Shown here: positions 10,512 to 20,338 of the stretch, piece by piece
Position numbering within the stretch: the first letter of the stretch is position 1
Layout: each line of letters starts with the position of its first letter
Source: Ischnura elegans
Lineage: Eukaryota; Arthropoda; Insecta; Odonata; Coenagrionidae
Assembly (NCBI RefSeq): GCF_921293095.1
Contig: NC_060258.1
Coordinates: 5,146,001-5,210,000, forward strand
Reading direction: 5' to 3'
DNA length: 64,000 bases
The notes under the pieces: generated by a model
Seen by the model: the letters and a program-made list of their open reading frames with translations, nothing else
Databases searched by the model: none
What the model was told of the DNA's origin: nothing
Position numbers and translations under genes: made by a program

Positions 10512-13148
10512 TTAACCCATTATTCCCCAGACTGCATATAAAGCTTTTACCTTTGGTTATTTCGTATTTTACGGTTTATTTTGGCCTAATTAAGATTAAT
10601 TTTCAGAAAAAAATATTATATCCATCATGATATATGATTTACATAATGTTGCGTTTACGCAACGCTGGGAAAACCCCGGTAAATAAAATCAAAAAATAAC
10701 TTTTTAAAACTTAGGTTGCGTATTTTATTTTTATCGTCTTTTCTGATGTAATGTTCAATAATATTCAGCGTGGAATTAAACGTAGCACTTTTCACAACAT
10801 AACTTATCTTTGATTTGCACACTCGACATCTTTGCCGGGAGTTATAAGTATGCTTGCGGATGAAATGCCCAATTCTCCCTTCACGGGCATCTCTTGGTAT
10901 GTCATTTTTTCTAAGGTGTCCCGCCAGCGGGCACCGATTTTTATGCCAAATCAGCATATTCATCAGCATTGTATTGGAAACGATTACTTGCCTCAGTAAA
11001 ATTTTACGATCTCAGACCGAAATTCTAACAAATGAATTGCTTTGCCTGTGACTGGCGTAAAATCACCACGGAATCACCTTTGGACTATCAACCCCTTTTC
11101 GGAATAGAGGTTTTTTGCCCTAAATCTGGATATGGTAACATGCAACATAATTATCGAGTAAATCTACCCCTCCCATTCCCTGATTGTAATCGTTGATGAT
11201 ATTTCGATTTTCCTCGGGAATCTTCGTGAACACCTTTCACGAAATATCACTTTCAAGTTCCGCCTCTCCATATGGCAAATATTGATAAAAATAGCCTGTA
11301 GAAGAGACCAGACACCACAATGTATAACCTACTCTGAATTGTTCCCAACCAATAACATTTTAGCTGTGTGCCACCTGAAATATGGAATCATTTGTTAGGA
11401 AAATTCCTAACTGAATGGAATTTTCATTTAGTCTGTTGAGAACACCTCCGACTTTCAAAAATTTATCACTTTGTGTAGTTGAGAATTATCGGAGAGCTGT
11501 CGATATTTATTTAGGTAATTCATCAAACCAAATCCGCGTCATACATTGCCTCACAATTGCGACAGACATCTCCTCTTAGCTTGTCCAGTACAACTTAGTG
11601 CGCGGTAATATATGATATCCCGACAACATTAGGATTCCAATTAAATTATTTTAATCTGCCTTACTCAGAGTAAATGCATGGTTATTTATCTCCTCATCGT
11701 AGTTATTTGAGTAGCTCAAAATTATTTCAAGTACTTTTCGACTGAGAAATAAGTGACAGATTGGTGAGTGGCCTCCATACTGAGTAATAAGTGTTTCTAT
11801 CACTTTTTTCACGCAGAAATTTGGGACTACTACGGATGTAGATTCTATTTTTTCACATTTAGATGAACCTGTTTGTTCTCTGCATCTTTTGCCTGGGCGT
11901 GCGCGTTAACTGGACGATTTTTCTTTAGATACTACTTGAGTAAACTGTGATTTGCCTTGAATTGCGTACTGCAATCATCCATATTTGAAATACTGAGAAG
12001 ATGTAATCCCAATTGTAGTTCCAAAGCTTAGAAAATATTATACGTCACCTCTCCTGTTAATTTATATTCTTCAGGTACCTTCTTGACGGTTCTTCTAAAG
12101 TATACGTCTAAGGCGTAGAAATAACGGGTAAAATTTTCTTCACATTTAAATCTGAATGAAACCCCTGGATAAATCATTTTGCAAAACGCCGAGCAAAAAC
12201 TACTGCGGTATTATTGATATGATTACTGGACGAGAGATAAATATGCATTTCAGAGGACTTTCTAACTGATATGAATCCAGCTGAAGCTAGATTATTAGCC
12301 TTACATCACCTAAGCGATGAAAGAAAAAATAGGTAACTCAGGATTGCACGGAAAAAATTACAATGAGTGAATAGAGGAACACTCCAACTTCCATCACAAT
12401 CCTCCTTCAACTAATACGTTTCTCACACTCTCATTCTACCATCTCTGAAACTGAATGCATCTGAAGCTGAATTTAACGTCTATTAAGTAATCCTTCCACT
12501 CAACGACATGGGAGTGACATTGCCCTGTATCGGTTCCACGTGTGCGCGCAAGTTTGACCCCATGAAGTACCAGTATTCAATGTAAAATTCGTACCGATGG
12601 CCATTTTGGAATTCAAGATGCCATTCACCTTTTCTTTGTAAACTCACAACCTTTGAGTGCCAAAAATGCAGCTAAACTGCCTCTAAAAGACTAAGTTGTC
12701 GATTAAAAGCCATACTGACGAGTTTCGTTATGCTTTGAGAAAAGCCCTCTGGTCTACCAGAGAATTCCCATCGTTGCGTAAACGCAACATTATTTACAAC
12801 AACCATATTTATGCCAGTAAAGACGGAAGTTTGTGACAAAAATAAACATGATGAATAAAGAAACTTCGAACTAAGAGAAAACATTACCTATAGTAAGATT
12901 ACTCAATAAATCTTTGTAAAAAATGATTTACGATATGTAGTACTTCAACTCTTTGAAATAGGCAAATTTCGAAGTAACATAAAAATTTTTATTTTAATGA
13001 AAAATTTTCCAAAAATAACTGAATAAGAACAAAAGGTATTTCAGGAATTCAGAAAACCAGAGAAAAAATATCCTGATGCAAAGATTTTTTCTAATAATTA
13101 CGATTCTATAATGTTGCGTTTACGCAACACTGGGGATTAATGGGTTAA
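10512..13148 (-). mobile_element. piggyBac-family transposon copy, degenerate
   Basis: The ends are TTAACCCATTATTCCCCAGA and (inverted) TTAACCCATTAATCCCCAG on TTAA. A perfect 16-base palindrome GTTGCGTTTACGCAAC occurs at both subterminal regions (10647 and 13113) and, in inverse order of its flanks, near 12772. It carries a broken transposase on the minus strand (separate entry). Its ends closely resemble those of the copy at 60186-62795, so both belong to related subfamilies. Confidence 0.75.
10655..12100 (-). pseudogene. Broken piggyBac transposase
   Basis: Read on the minus strand, fragments appear in family order. Near 11660-11500 is GILMLSGYHILPRTKLYWTS, matching the conserved Gly-Tyr-His ... 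Leu-Tyr-Trp block. Near 11310-11260 comes VGYTLWCLVSSTGYFYQYLP. Near 11195-11130 is YNQGMGGVDLLDNYVACYHI, the conserved Asn-x-x-Met-Gly-Gly-Val-Asp motif. At 10970-10655 is the C-terminal zinc-binding tail (RCRVCKSKISY then EHYIRKDD). Several frameshifts and stops separate them, and part of the catalytic region between the second and third blocks seems deleted. It cannot make an active enzyme. Confidence 0.75.
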
Positions 13149-13608
13149 ACCCAATTTCATCAGATACGTTATTATAGATACATTGTTGTTTGCTTTTTGA
13201 AAAAATAATTTTCTTTCTTAGCATATTCTTTTTATGCTGCCAGCTAATGTTTGATTGTTATAGAATAATAAATTATTTTCACATCGCGCATTGAAATACA
13301 TAATGGCAGGTAAAATTTTAGCGGAGATTTTCCATTGTTTTGTAAGGAAGACTTACAATTGTGAATAGGCAGTTAATAATTCATTTGTTTTTTATCTAAC
13401 AACTGTGTGGCGGGTTGCCTACCTCGTAGTGCGGCCTAACTTTGACGGAATGCTCAATGTACCGAATACGGCACATACCTTAATTTTAATCAATTTTGAT
13501 AAAATGTTTTAAAAAATGAGTGAGTTTGCTCTCTATGAACTCCATTGATTGAGATTTGGAAAGAAAATACTTTCTTCACGTCAAAAATTGTTTACCAGAA
13601 AGGGTTAA

Positions 13609-14122
13609 AGATATCCATTCTCAATTGCTCAAGCAATCTAAGCGTAGCGCGCAACCTTCGAGTTTCTAGCGGCTCCCAGCAAAATTCGCTTAACTTCTAC
13701 ATTACGCTATCTGTACGCCCGTAAGGTGACAACAGCAGTCAACAGGTGAGTACAGTTGTCAACAGGTGGCAACAGGTGACAGCATTTGCCAACAAGTGGC
13801 AGTTAATAAGCGGTGACAAAAAAAAGTGAAGACGGATACCATCTAACTAACATTTAGAAAAGAATATTTCAGAAACCGGCCAATCACAGCGCAGCAGCGA
13901 GAGAGTCCGATAAAACCACAGTGCAGCAGCTGTGAATGAGGGCTACATAAGCTTGGTGATAATATCGATATCGGCACTTCGATCTGAAGACGCCTTGTGG
14001 AATCCAGGTGAAACTGTGACAAACAAAGCGCCGAGAACCCGGAAGTTGGAGTGATCATCTGAGCCATGGGATGTTGACTCACGCAGATGTAGGTTTGGCG
14101 ATGTCGGTACACAATTACTTAC
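13609..14122. other. Downstream of the ninth exon
   Basis: It contains the CAGGTG minisatellite and the 3' continuation of the long minus-strand frame to 13943. No other feature. Confidence 0.4.
13728..13812. repeat. Short imperfect tandem repeat with CAGGTG boxes
   Basis: Units built on CAACAGGTG recur, with CAGGTG at 13743, 13763 and 13773 and CAAGTG at 13793, so spacing is in multiples of ten. It lies just downstream (minus-strand sense) of the exon at 14621-14123. It may be a minisatellite only. Confidence 0.45.
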
Positions 14123-14621
14123 TTCAATTATCCCAGCTCGAGGTATGATGGACAGATTGCTTTCATTGAGCTCCAAGTTTGCGTCTGTCAAGATCCTATC
14201 CCGCCACGTATGATATTCCGGGCTGACACCCACAATGCCCTGCGCCACCCTGTCCAGGTTCTCTAGGATGTTTCCATGTGGTGTACGAGACAGCACCTTC
14301 AAAACTTTAATTTCTTCATAATGCATGAGCATTCTTGGGACCGAGCCATATCTTATCTCGGGACACAAACTTGTCTCGGAACCATACCAATATTTCAGTC
14401 TGTTCTCAAAAACCCCTCGATCTTTCAATTTCCTGTCCCAGAATTCTTTCATTTTCAGACTCTGGGCGAGCGCGTAATTCGTCAGATTTTCAAGTCGGAA
14501 CGCAGCTTCACCCAGCCACAGTGGTCTGCGGTCTTGAAGAGGCACACGGTCAGTTATAACGTGGATTTTCCGCTGAAACTTCTGAAGGAACATATCCATC
14601 GTGCGGGCAACATTGCCGTCC
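14123..14621 (-). CDS. Unrecognised protein, exon (ninth visible)
   Basis: The longest exon, 499 bases, with acceptor TGTTTCTTTACAG and donor GTAAGT. One base completes a Glu codon and 166 codons follow, ending in phase 0 after GIIE. It includes MFLQKFQRKIHVITDRVPLQ, several Trp and Arg residues (RRPLWLGEAAF, LKYWYGSETS) and a polar C-terminal part. The open frame runs on past the donor to 13943, so an unspliced form would add about 60 residues before a stop. The sequence looks soluble and conserved, but I do not recognise the family. The next exon must start in phase 0, and the exon at 5213-5050 does. Confidence 0.83.
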
Positions 14622-14714
14622 CTGTAAAGAAACAAGAATTTTTAAGAATGCCATAACTAATTCATTTCTACCTTCAAATCTCGTTTATGTTATATGAAAA
14701 TAATTAACTTTTTT

Positions 14715-14800
14715 TCCGCAGAATATTTATTAAAACACGACCATGGTTTCAACGTTTAACTTCATCTTCTGGTGAGGAGTATCATCTTAGTTGCAGCAAG
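14715..14800 (-). mobile_element. Penelope-like terminal fragment
   Basis: On the minus strand TCACCAGAAGATGAAG is followed by CGTTGAAACCATGGTCGTG and a run ending AATAAATATTC, the usual layout of a Penelope-type terminus. The rest of the element is absent unless the endonuclease piece starting at 14890 belongs to it. Confidence 0.45.
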
Positions 14801-14884
14801 GTGTATCATTTTAAATACTAGAAGAAATTTCTGCAAAAAACAAAGTTAATTTCTCTTGATTAAATCTTTCTCGGCTAATAGTGA

Positions 14885-15710
14885 TTGAAGAGAGACAAAC
14901 AGGTTTATGCTACGTGATGTATCGGAAATTTCCCCGACGTTTCGTGACCGACTGCTGGTTACTTCTGCAATGGAATGGTGCCGGAGATAGATTCTGCCCT
15001 CTCTTTATTTCAGGTGGGTGATGTGGGCGGAGAGGGTGAGGAGTGAGGACTGTAGGGGAAGATGAAAAAATATTTTGGATGACTGAGTTCAATATTTTTG
15101 CTAATTCTAAATCCTGCATCTCTGTTATAATTATTTTTGTTTTTCTTTATCTCTACGGTTTCGCGGATGAGTCGGGTATTTAAATTTTTCGCCTTGGCGT
15201 TGATTCTCGACTTTTCGAAGTCGATCGCGTGCACTTGTTTTCGTGCTCCACTGAAGATAATTTCGTATTCGAATGGCCCGCTAATGCTATTCTAGTCGAG
15301 TTTTGACTGTTCGTCCCGTTTCCTCGATGAAGTTTACTATCGCAAGTTCCACAGGGGATTTTGTACACTCCTTCAATTTTAAGTGGTGTCCTATCCTTGG
15401 CATTTTCCAGTAGGTGTCGTACTTGGGCGACTGGTTAAAAAACGGCTTTGATGTCAAACTTCCGGAGGATGTTGCCGATTTTATTTGTCGCTCCTTTCAC
15501 GTAGGCGAGGAAAGGCTTTCTTTTGGCCCATGATGTCTTCTATGTCTTTGGATGTGTTCCTGCTGTCCTTGTTGGTGATATTTTTTCGCCTAAAATAAAA
15601 AGGCAGCAGAACTAAACTCCAACAACATTCCCTTGAAGAAGTGACCTGCAGGCGGTCAGGAAATGTCGGGGCAATTTTCGATACATCACGCGGCACACAC
15701 CCGTATGTAT
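14885..15710 (-). mobile_element. Penelope-like element, GIY-YIG endonuclease end
   Basis: Minus-strand reading gives, in order, LLENAKDRTPLKIEGVYKIP and CGTCDSK (start of a GIY-YIG-type domain, the Penelope form), then across a frameshift ETGRTVKTRLE, then RETVEIKKNKNNYNRDAGFR with ISK at the C-terminus. This matches the endonuclease half of Penelope elements. The same terminal motif (CGTCGGGGAAATTTCCGATA and TCACG) ends the unit near 14890 and reappears in opposite orientation near 15660-15700, as expected for inverted pLTRs. The reverse transcriptase half is missing. At least one stop and one frameshift are present. Confidence 0.72.
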
Positions 15711-16249
15711 CTATTTAAAGGTAATTATATTCATCTAAAATGTTCATCTAATGCCAAAAAGTATCGCTGGAAACGTACTTTCTCAATTAAGTGCCTCCAG
15801 ATAATCAAGTTAATTGATTTTCCACATTTCCACTAATGAAAGTTATTCTGGGCACACGGTGGTCACTCTTGAGATATTTATAACATTTTCCCAGATCTAC
15901 GCCTGAACATAAGATTTTTTACACAATTTTAGTGGCATTGAAATCCATTAGAAATAACTTCAAAGAGTGCATAAAAAATAACTTACCATGAAATTTCAAA
16001 GGAAACTTTACAGATTTTTTTCATTCTCCAGAACTCCACTGGTGATATTGTTTCGGGTACAGAGAGGTCGTTCATTATTACTTTCAACGTTTCACCTACT
16101 CATCGCTTTCTTTAAGGAATTCTTCTTAGGGTCTACATTAGATTAAATCCACCTCGGCATTTCGGAAAACGACTTCTTTTACATTCTCTAGGCGTGTTAC
16201 TGTCTAAATGTCCAATTTCACACGGGGTTTAATTGACCGTTCGTTGAGT
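15711..16249. other. No gene seen (intron)
   Basis: AT-rich spacer between two Penelope-like fragments. Nothing recognisable. Confidence 0.4.
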
Positions 16250-16880
16250 TCAACAATAAGGCTTAGGTGTCGTCCGATTGGCTGATGCTCTTATGAAGTT
16301 CTTTTTGCACTTTTGTTGCTTTTTTATGCAATTGATTAAAGGTTGCCGTGTGTTTCTTATAATATCAAAGTCAGTATCACAATTCAATTTATTTTTGAAT
16401 TTAGGGGGATCACGATGTCTTCCTCGAGTGGGCGGTCCCAGTAGCGTTGTGAATGGCAAATAATTTTTGCAGTTCCTCGTGTAATGGCACCCAATCTTCA
16501 GCAACACTGTGTTCCGTTACGGCCGACTTCTCTGGTTGCGCTAACCTAAAATGCCTCCGGTACTCTTTTAGCCTCGCCTCAATCGTCTCCCACATACACG
16601 CATTCGTATTTTACCGCATTCGCAAGGAATGTGATCGTCATAAAATGCAGTGGATTTTACCAGATATGGTTGACACTTACGGGATTATGTCTTTGGGCAA
16701 CTGCTTTTCAGAAGTTTCGCCCGGTCAACTCTTTTATTTTATGTATGGAAAAGTATCTCGGGTTTTCCATCGGTTGATGTTCTCCATGTCTCCCGAGGTT
16801 TCAAGCGGCGACCTCCTGTTCATCCTCAGGGGATCTTATGAATGCCATTTCTCAGATTTTGACACGTTCATATGCGGATA
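16250..16880 (-). mobile_element. Penelope-like element fragment: pLTR plus GIY-YIG piece
   Basis: Minus strand: 16880-16745 is a terminal repeat with GATCCCCTGAGGATGA and GACATGGAGAACATCAACCG. After it comes CECGKI, then with a frame change VYVGET, and RRHFRLAQPEKSAVTEHSVA, the middle of the Penelope GIY-YIG domain. The sequence decays after 16400. An inverted partner of the terminal repeat lies at 18600-18760 on the plus strand. Confidence 0.68.
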
Positions 16881-16884
16881 GGAT

Positions 16885-17042
16885 GCGGAAAATGGATGGT
16901 GACCAAACTGTTCTGCCGTGCATATGGCTACAAGGAACGCCTTGTAAAGAAAGCCATTAATATCCGCATCAACCGCAACAACATTAACAGAGACACTGTG
17001 TTCCAAATCAGCAAATCTTGGAGACCAGGCATTGTGAGGAGA
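16885..17042 (+). mobile_element. Penelope-like C-terminal fragment, opposite strand
   Basis: The plus strand encodes KERLVKKAINIRINRNNINR followed by FQISKSWRPGI, the conserved end of the Penelope ORF (basic helix, Asn-Arg, then Ser-Lys-x-Trp-x-Pro). It abuts the minus-strand piece at 16880 and the perfect hairpin at 17045, so this small area has been rearranged. Confidence 0.65.
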
Positions 17043-17044
17043 AT

Positions 17045-17096
17045 TGTCCTCTTCTTAACGTATTTCCGGTGACGGAAATACGTTAAGAAGAGGACA
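17045..17096. repeat. Perfect hairpin, 24-base arms, 4-base loop
   Basis: The left arm 17045-17068 (TGTCCTCTTCTTAACGTATT and TCCG) is the exact inverse of 17073-17096, around loop GTGA. It sits precisely at the junction between a plus-strand Penelope tail and a minus-strand Jockey-type RT fragment. Confidence 0.9.
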
Positions 17097-17215
17097 TGTG
17101 TGTATATGTTAAATAGTGATGGTCCTAGCAGACATCTCTGCTGCACGCCAGCAAGAATCCGGCGTGTCGAGGAGTCTCTGCCTAACCATCTCACGGTGAA
17201 CTTCTTCCCTTCAGT
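17097..17215 (-). mobile_element. Jockey-type LINE reverse transcriptase fragment
   Basis: The minus strand gives RRILAGVQQRCLLGPSLFNI and YTHV, a degraded form of the RT block with Gly-Val-Pro-Gln-Gly ... Leu-Gly-Pro-x-Leu-Phe-x-Ile-Tyr. Only this block remains. Confidence 0.6.
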
Positions 17216-18540
17216 AGTAGTAGTATTTGTATATTGTTTTAGGGTGTCTCGACAACTAAGGTCATTTGCACCACCAACAATCTGTAAAATAAAAATTTTA
17301 AAGGATACATTTAAAAAATTTAAACATTCATAAAATTTTTTAAAAGGAAGGGGTATTCAGAAGACAAAAAATTGAAATTTAAACACTATTAATTAGCCCC
17401 TTCTCTATTAAAAACTTGATGACTCGGCTGATACTATCAGTGTCGTCTCCTAGGATGTGCCCTAGGTCTCCCCTTAAGTTCAGCCGATGGCGTACAGAAC
17501 GGTATTTCTCACACTCTGTCAGGAGATGTCTCACAGTAATGGGGGAGTCGCAATAATCACATAGGGGTGGAATTCTCTCTTCAGTGAAGAGGTACGAGTG
17601 GGTGAGAGCGCAGTGCCCAATTCTCAATCACGTGATTGCGACCTCCTCCCTGCGATTCCTCGTAACAGACGTGGGCCACGCTGAGATTACCAGCTTGACT
17701 GCGCGTAGTTTATTCCCGGTCACATAGCGCCAGGTCTCTTTCCACTTTTCTAAGGCTATCTTTTTCATGGTCGCCTTCAAATCTTCGTATTGTACCAGCA
17801 CAGAGGCAGCAACGTCGTCGTCGATAGCTCCCTTCGCGGCCGAGACGGCCCTCTTATTCCCCTTAAGGTATGACACGTGCTCGGTGCCAGACACAATAGA
17901 AGGACTTCGAGATGTCTAAGAAGACGGCGGCAGCCAAGGCCCTCCTGTTGAAGGCTTCCGCGATGAAGGCAATGGTCATGACTAGCTGGCGTGCTGTGGA
18001 GTGTCCTTCCCGAAAACCGTACTGCGAATTCGGGTAGATATTTCTTCAGTATATGTGGTCCAAAATAAGGAGTTGGAAAATATTCTCGTGCGTCTTTCGG
18101 AAGCTTACGAGGAGAGAGATGGGACTGAAGTCACCAGGAGCAATCCCCAATCTCATTGTCTACGGGGGCAGACGATGCGGATTGTTTTCCTCTTGGTAGG
18201 GAAGTTCTAATCCTGGTGCAGCCGGTCATCATGCTCGCTACGTTGGAAACCACTGCTCTCGGAAGCTCTCTTAGATATGCCATCAGGTACAGGAGCTTTT
18301 CTTGTACAGGGGTTACCTCAAGATAGCTGCCTCTTCCTGCCTTTTCAGTATAAGTGGTCGTGCTCCCTCTGCGAGAGGGATTTCTTCTTCAGCGACGATG
18401 AGAGCGTCTGCTTCCTCCTTTGATTCATCGGCCTCAGGGTTCGGAGTGAAGGCTTCCTCCAAAGGATAAGCTGGTATGTTGGCCTTCTCCTCCGGGTTGG
18501 TCTTCTTTAGGATGTTCTGTTCAATGGACGCGCTTGGAAA
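17216..18540 (-). mobile_element. I-clade LINE, internally deleted
   Basis: Minus strand, 5' to 3': 18540-18000 encodes the start of an RT (TNPEEKANIPAYPLEEAFTP; later FSPISLLVSF, then SQYGFREGHSTARQ and AVFLDISKSF). At about 17905 it jumps straight to the RNase H tail (HVSYLKGNKRAVSAAKGAID, 17894-17628) and a terminal zinc-knuckle-like segment (RIGHCALTHSYLF ... CDYCDSPITVRHLLTECEKY, 17627-17400). The 3' end has TGACCTTAGTTGTCG near 17256, as in arthropod I-type elements, and a TACTACTACT tail at 17217. Stops and frameshifts occur throughout. The RT core between finger and thumb is deleted. Confidence 0.72.
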
Positions 18541-18599
18541 CTAACAATGAAATCTCAAATATGCATAAAATGGTGGGAAAAGCACAACACTCGGGAACC

Positions 18600-18760
18600 A
18601 ATCAGGCTACACCTGACCATGGATGGGGTGTATATATACGCGTCAAATTTTGAGGAACGGCATTCGGAAGATCCCCTGAGGATGAAGAGCCAGTCGCTTC
18701 TTGAAACCTCGGAAGACATGGAGAATATGAACCGGTGAAAAACCTGATAAACTTTTATGC
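18600..18760 (+). mobile_element. Penelope-like terminal repeat, inverted partner
   Basis: The plus strand repeats the block of 16880-16745 (minus): CGTCAAATTTTGAGG, AGATCCCCTGAGGATGA, then GAAGACATGGAGAATATGAA. The two copies face each other across the LINE debris. They could be one element's inverted pLTRs or two insertions. Confidence 0.6.
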
Positions 18761-19059
18761 ACCTGATGCGCCGATGAAACCAACAATCATACACATTTTG
18801 TTCCATGTTTGATATACTTAGGGCCTTAAACACTTGTAGTTTGCCATAGATTTTCTGCAAAAATATATATATCAGATAGTCTAGCTAGGGTGATATGCTC
18901 AAGTTATCCGATATTAACTTCGCTCGGTGGACCAAGGTAAATAATACTGTGATATTCTGTGGTTAATAGTGGTGTCACTGTCCCTTGAGGAACAGGTCAC
19001 TATCACTGTACTGTCGCTTTAAATCGGGCAGAACCACGAAAGTTGAATATTCACGAACA

Positions 19060-19720
19060 ATGCGGCCTTCCACATCAACATATCCCAAAAATATCTAATT
19101 GGTGAAAAATTTAGTCCAGTGAAACTTCCGTTTCATTGTAAGGGAGCAAGCCGAAGAAGTGGATATTAGATATGGATCCTGTATGAAAATTTTCGTAGAG
19201 AATTTGGGAATGACGCGCGTTGCTTAAAAATCGTCCCTAATGATGGCGATTCCACCAAGATAACGCTTCGGCTCACACGGTGATCACGAGAGAGTTTTTC
19301 GCTAAAACCAGAACTTCCGTGTTCCCGTGGCCACCCTAATCTCCAAACGTGGCCGAATCGCACTTTTTTGTTTTGAAAGATAAAATTAACCTAGAAAATG
19401 TACCAACTCAACTCTATCGTGGAAATTAAAACTAATTGTACGGCGGACCTCAAGCTGATCTCTGAGGCCTGTTAAACAGGCAGGATTCGAGAGCTAGTAG
19501 AAACGTTGGCGAAAATGCGTTTCCAGTCAAAGCATGTACTTTGAGGGTGACAATTTCGATTAATCTGTATCCATCGAAAAAAAAACAAGTTATAATATCA
19601 GTCTGGTCTTTTTTTACCATGCCCTGAAAATCTGAAAAAATGTATTCTACTTCAAGGGCATGTACACCGTTATCATAAAAAATTGACAATTGGGCTATCC
19701 ACACCTCAAGCCCTCAAAAT
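19060..19720 (+). pseudogene. Mariner-family transposase remnant
   Basis: The plus strand at 19243-19330 encodes FHQDNASAHTVITREFFAKT followed by VFPWPP, a stop and SPNVAESHFF, the mariner motif around the second catalytic Asp (Asp-Asn-Ala-x-x-His) and the Pro-Pro-Tyr-Ser-Pro block. The third acidic residue is lost. At 19490-19560 comes WRKCVSSQSMYFEGDNFD, typical of the C-terminal end. Frames change and stops are frequent, so the gene is dead. Terminal inverted repeats were not found. Confidence 0.68.
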
Positions 19721-19929
19721 TTTCAAAAAAATTATTCCCTGAACACACCTGGTATATGTGCATCAACTAAGACTTCATGCATGATTGCATAATTACTATG
19801 ATCGGCGTGAGTATAGAAAAGGAGTGCGACACTCAGAGTCCATTTTATCCCAAAACACAATGTGAGCACAGAGCGGCCGTAGAATTTTAAACTTAAATAA
19901 TTTAGACCAATTAATTGATGAATACTCAC

Positions 19930-20338
19930 TCAACTCCTACGGCATCGTCAGCAAATGGGAAATCTTCTTCTTTGAAGACGTAGCCATCTTCATAGAAAAA
20001 GTACGAGGCATAGATATCTTGGTCATGTTCCGCACCTTCCTCGCTCCAACTCTTCCGAACGTATTCTTCAGTGAACTTGTCCAGCGACCACCTCAGCCGG
20101 AGAAATTGGTGATTCAGGGAAACGAGCTGGTTTACGAAACCAATGATTCCCGTGTCAATCGTGTCTCTGAACCTCTTCTCATCCAAGAATTCCATGAGAA
20201 ACATGGAACACGTCTTCTGAACATCATCTGGATACTCACTAATTTTGATTACTTCTGGGTTGGTCCCAAGCCCTAGTAGGCTTGAAGTTATCCTCACAGC
20301 TTCCCTAAGGATGCTGACGATGGATTCGGTGCCCATAT
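19930..20338 (-). CDS. Unrecognised protein, exon (eighth visible)
   Basis: This is a 409-base exon with acceptor GTTTTTCTGCAG and donor GTGAGT. It has 135 whole codons, two bases in and two bases out. It begins MGTESIVSILREAVRITSS and ends with an acidic, aromatic tail (YFFYEDGYVFKEEDFPFADD). The first two thirds look like packed alpha helices (Leu/Ile/Val every three to four residues), as in HEAT- or armadillo-like folds, but no repeat signature is clear. The gene context gives no functional clue. Confidence 0.82.

Larger units (their letters stand above)
9436..13608. mobile_element. Probable older TTAA element hosting the piggyBac copy
   Basis: TTAACCCTTT at 9436 and its inverse ending at 13608 give 10-base inverted ends on TTAA sites. 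A short direct motif (GAATTCGGCACAAACC at 9461, GAATACGGCACATACC at 13463) lies inside both ends. Without the nested element at 10512-13148 it would be about 1.5 kb. Around 10060-10140 the plus strand encodes an acidic stretch (ADESSGDEDLK) as seen at piggyBac N-termini, but with stops. The short match makes this tentative. Confidence 0.35.

Noticed and set aside
14276..14656. Plus-strand 126-codon open frame
   Set aside because: It is the opposite strand of the well-supported exon at 14621-14123, whose splice sites and phase fix the minus strand.
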